Assembly (NCBI GenBank): GCA_002753105.1
Contig: PDZT01000012.1
Span: forward strand, 1 to 35,224
DNA from: Deltaproteobacteria bacterium YD0425bin50
GTDB taxonomy: Bacteria; Desulfobacterota; Desulfobacteria; Desulfobacterales; YD0425bin50
Direction of reading: 5' to 3'
DNA length: 35,224 bases
The notes under the pieces: generated by a model
The model's database searches: none
Seen by the model: only the letters and a program-made list of their open reading frames with translations
Told to the model about the DNA's origin: nothing
Program-made: the position numbers and the translations under genes
Shown: positions 34,151 through 35,224 of the stretch, one piece after another
How positions within the stretch are numbered: the first letter of the stretch is position 1
How the letters are laid out: every line of letters starts with the position of its first letter

Positions 34151-34367
34151 CCCCATATGCATCAAGCTAAGGGAATATGCTTAAATGCTGGTTGCAGTGC
34201 TCGTTCCCACGCTTTGCGTGGGAATGCAGATAGGACGCTTCGCGTCCACAACAGAAAGTATCCGTGCTTATTATTCCAATCTGGACGCAAAGCGTCCCGA
34301 ATGCGTTCCCACGCAAAGCGTGGGAACGAGCATTTAAGCATATCTCCTTAGCTTGATGCATATGGGG
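34151..34367. repeat. 217-bp MITE-like element with mirrored hairpins
   Basis: Perfect 22-bp inverted ends (34151-34172 and 34346-34367) contain the same CATATGCATCAAGCTAAG as the element at 19.5 kb. Inside are four hairpins in mirrored order: TTCCCACGC-TTT-GCGTGGGAA (34204-34224), GGACGC-TTC-GCGTCC (34233-34247), GGACGC-AAA-GCGTCC (34283-34297) and a CACGC-AAA-GCGTG hairpin (34304-34328). ACACA on both sides (34146-34150, 34368-34372) may be a target-site duplication, though the context is low in complexity. Confidence 0.85.
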
Positions 34368-34590
34368 ACACACCCCCCTGTGCCTGCCTAGATCAAGGGC
34401 AACCACAGGGGGTTGCCCCTACACATGATTGGCCGAAACGAGAATCAAGGCCTTCCTTACATCATGTCGCCAATTTTCAACTCTCTCATTGTCATTGTTT
34501 TCTCAGGGCGTATCTAAAGGTTGGGGGAGCTTGATTGAACTGAGTCGATTTTCAATATCTCCCCTTTCCCCGCCATGACTGGCTAAAATA

Positions 34591-34818
34591 TTATCTTTTA
34601 CTTCCGCTGCCGTTACGTCCCTGACCTCCGCATCCTTCCTTGCCTAAATCCTTGACGCCTCCGCTGTTTCCTCGGCCTTTGTTGCTACCTTTGCATTTTC
34701 CTTGGTCTCCTGATCCCTTTGATTTATCACCACCACCGCTTCCAATATTGCATCCTCCCAAGCCTTTTCCCGTACCCTGTCCTTGTCCTTGTGGTCCACT
34801 TCCATCTCCTTTTGGCAT
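34591..34818 (-). CDS. Small Gly/Lys-rich DUF5320-like protein
   Basis: The 75-residue protein begins MPKGDGSGPQGQGQGTGKGL, which resembles the start of DUF5320 proteins (MP.GDGTGP.G.GP.TG.G). It is rich in Gly, Lys and Ser, with Cys residues in GGCN, GKCK and GCGG. A very strong AGGAGGTGATAAC site just before ATG 34818 sets the start; the frame open further upstream is not used. Such proteins often occur near dinitrogenase cofactor-like (NifX/NifB) metalloproteins in anaerobes, and here a CDF metal transporter with a zinc ribbon lies downstream. Function is unknown; metal or cluster handling is a guess. Confidence 0.75.
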   Translation of the reverse strand: MPKGDGSGPQGQGQGTGKGLGGCNIGSGGGDKSKGSGDQGKCKGSNKGRGNSGGVKDLGKEGCGGQGRNGSGSKR

Positions 34819-34953
34819 AGTTATCACCTCCTTTTTTTTTCTGCTCGCTTTAGTTTTTATCTTCTTGCTGCATAAAATTGGGTGCATTCCCAAAATATGA
34901 CAACAAATAAATAATGAAAAATGGTACCGCTTTTCTTGCATTTAATATAACAA

Positions 34954-35224
34954 AACCCCGAAGGGGTTAGACATACCAGCCCAGGGCAACGCCCTGGGTA
35001 ATGGATACAAACAGTTTTTAGCCCTGAAAGGGCGTAACATATAAAAAATAGAGGATTAGTTTTGTCCCAATCATTATTAAAAGTGCTTCATCATCAAAAT
35101 AAAACGTTTAAAGAAGAGCTAAAAATTTTACTCTTAAAATATGGGATTGAATATGATGAAAGGTATTGACTTTCAATTATATCACGCCCTTTCAGGGCTA
35201 AAAAATTCTTTATATCCATTACCC
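34954..35224. repeat. REP-type hairpins and inverted repeat at the right edge
   Basis: Hairpins are AACCCC-GAA-GGGGTT (34954-34968), CCCAGGGC-AAC-GCCCTGGG (34980-34998) and GCCCT-GAA-AGGGC (35021-35033). The inverted copy GCCCT-TTC-AGGGC is at 35186-35198. The sequence from about 34996 to 35035 is repeated inverted at about 35185-35224 and probably continues past the window. The arms enclose a transposase remnant. The rest of 34819-34953 is the leader of the DUF5320-like gene with no further feature seen. Confidence 0.8.
35062..35169 (+). pseudogene. C-terminal remnant of REP-associated transposase (RAYT-like)
   Basis: A 35-residue frame reads LSQSLLKVLHHQNK and ends LLLKYGIEYDERY before TGA. 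This resembles the C-terminus of REP-associated IS200/IS605-type Y1 transposases, in which HH(K)..TF.EE...LL.K.GIEYDERY is followed by a few further residues. The catalytic HUH and Tyr regions are missing, and a stop lies about five codons upstream of 35050, so it is a dead fragment. It lies inside inverted REP-type hairpins, as expected for such an element. Recognition is from memory of the family pattern. Confidence 0.65.

Larger units (their letters stand above)
33944..34452. repeat. Outer inverted repeat enclosing two further elements
   Basis: The left arm (33944-33989) starts GGCCTTGAT and includes GTTTCGG and GTGTAGGGGCAG. The inverted right arm (34404-34452) is a diverged match of 49 bases. 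Between them lie two other inverted-repeat elements, listed separately. The 33901-34590 region, about 690 bp between the CDF and DUF5320-like genes, holds no credible gene; the rest of it is anonymous sequence. Confidence 0.8.

Noticed and set aside
34130-34406. Frames with SHAKRGNEH- or SHALRGNA-like words on both strands
   Set aside because: They are translations of the mirrored hairpins of the MITE-like element.
34640-34900. Plus-strand proline-rich frame
   Set aside because: It is antisense to the Gly-rich DUF5320-like gene, which has a near-perfect ribosome binding site.

Overview
The window is AT-rich bacterial chromosome. Its gene content is Gram-negative: lipoproteins, a secretin with its inner-membrane platform, and class A PBP-like cell-wall synthesis. 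The style is that of the sulfate-reducing Desulfobacterota: a PaaK-type CoA ligase followed by a tandem ACT-domain protein, large hybrid kinases, HD-GYP regulators, TMTC-like membrane proteins and many short dispersed palindromes. Assignment to Desulfobacterales, possibly a relative of multicellular magnetotactic bacteria, is inference from gene style. No rRNA, tRNA, CRISPR array or intact transposase was seen.

Layout. 1-984 (-) is the 5' part of a coiled-coil lipoprotein cut by the window edge. 1367-6458 (+) carries a U32 family protein, two small single-span membrane proteins, a dienoyl-CoA isomerase-like enoyl-CoA hydratase family enzyme, and a CcdA-type thiol reductant carrier with its thioredoxin-like partner. 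6501-17379 (-) is a close-packed run of a PilM-PilN fusion, PilO-like, PilP-like and PilQ-like secretin proteins, then two nearly identical AAA/PD-(D/E)XK proteins and a KS-AT polyketide synthase. 17719-20818 (+) holds phenylacetate-CoA ligase, an ACT protein and chorismate synthase. 20971-29403 (-) holds two TMTC-like multi-pass proteins, an MASE3-PAS-PAS-GAF hybrid histidine kinase and a REC/HD-GYP regulator. 29587-32760 (+) is an atypical bifunctional PBP. 32851-34818 (-) holds a CDF metal transporter with a zinc ribbon and a small Gly-rich DUF5320-like protein. The right edge carries REP-type hairpins around a remnant of a REP-associated transposase.

The pilus genes form one machine: actin-like/PilN fusion, PilO and PilP as the inner-membrane alignment complex, and the secretin as the outer-membrane pore. 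CcdA and the thioredoxin form a periplasmic reduction pair. The kinase and HD-GYP protein are probably one signalling pair that lowers c-di-GMP.

The most unusual content is a network of short structured repeats. All three convergent gene junctions carry a palindrome of one family. One of these, with its conserved 45-bp flank, supplies the last 17 codons and the stop of the polyketide synthase. Two elements share the same terminal inverted repeat but have different, internally mirrored hairpin sets. One intergenic region holds three inverted-repeat layers nested or side by side. Paired substitutions in hairpin stems, and loop triplets that change together within an element, suggest that structure or within-element conversion is maintained.
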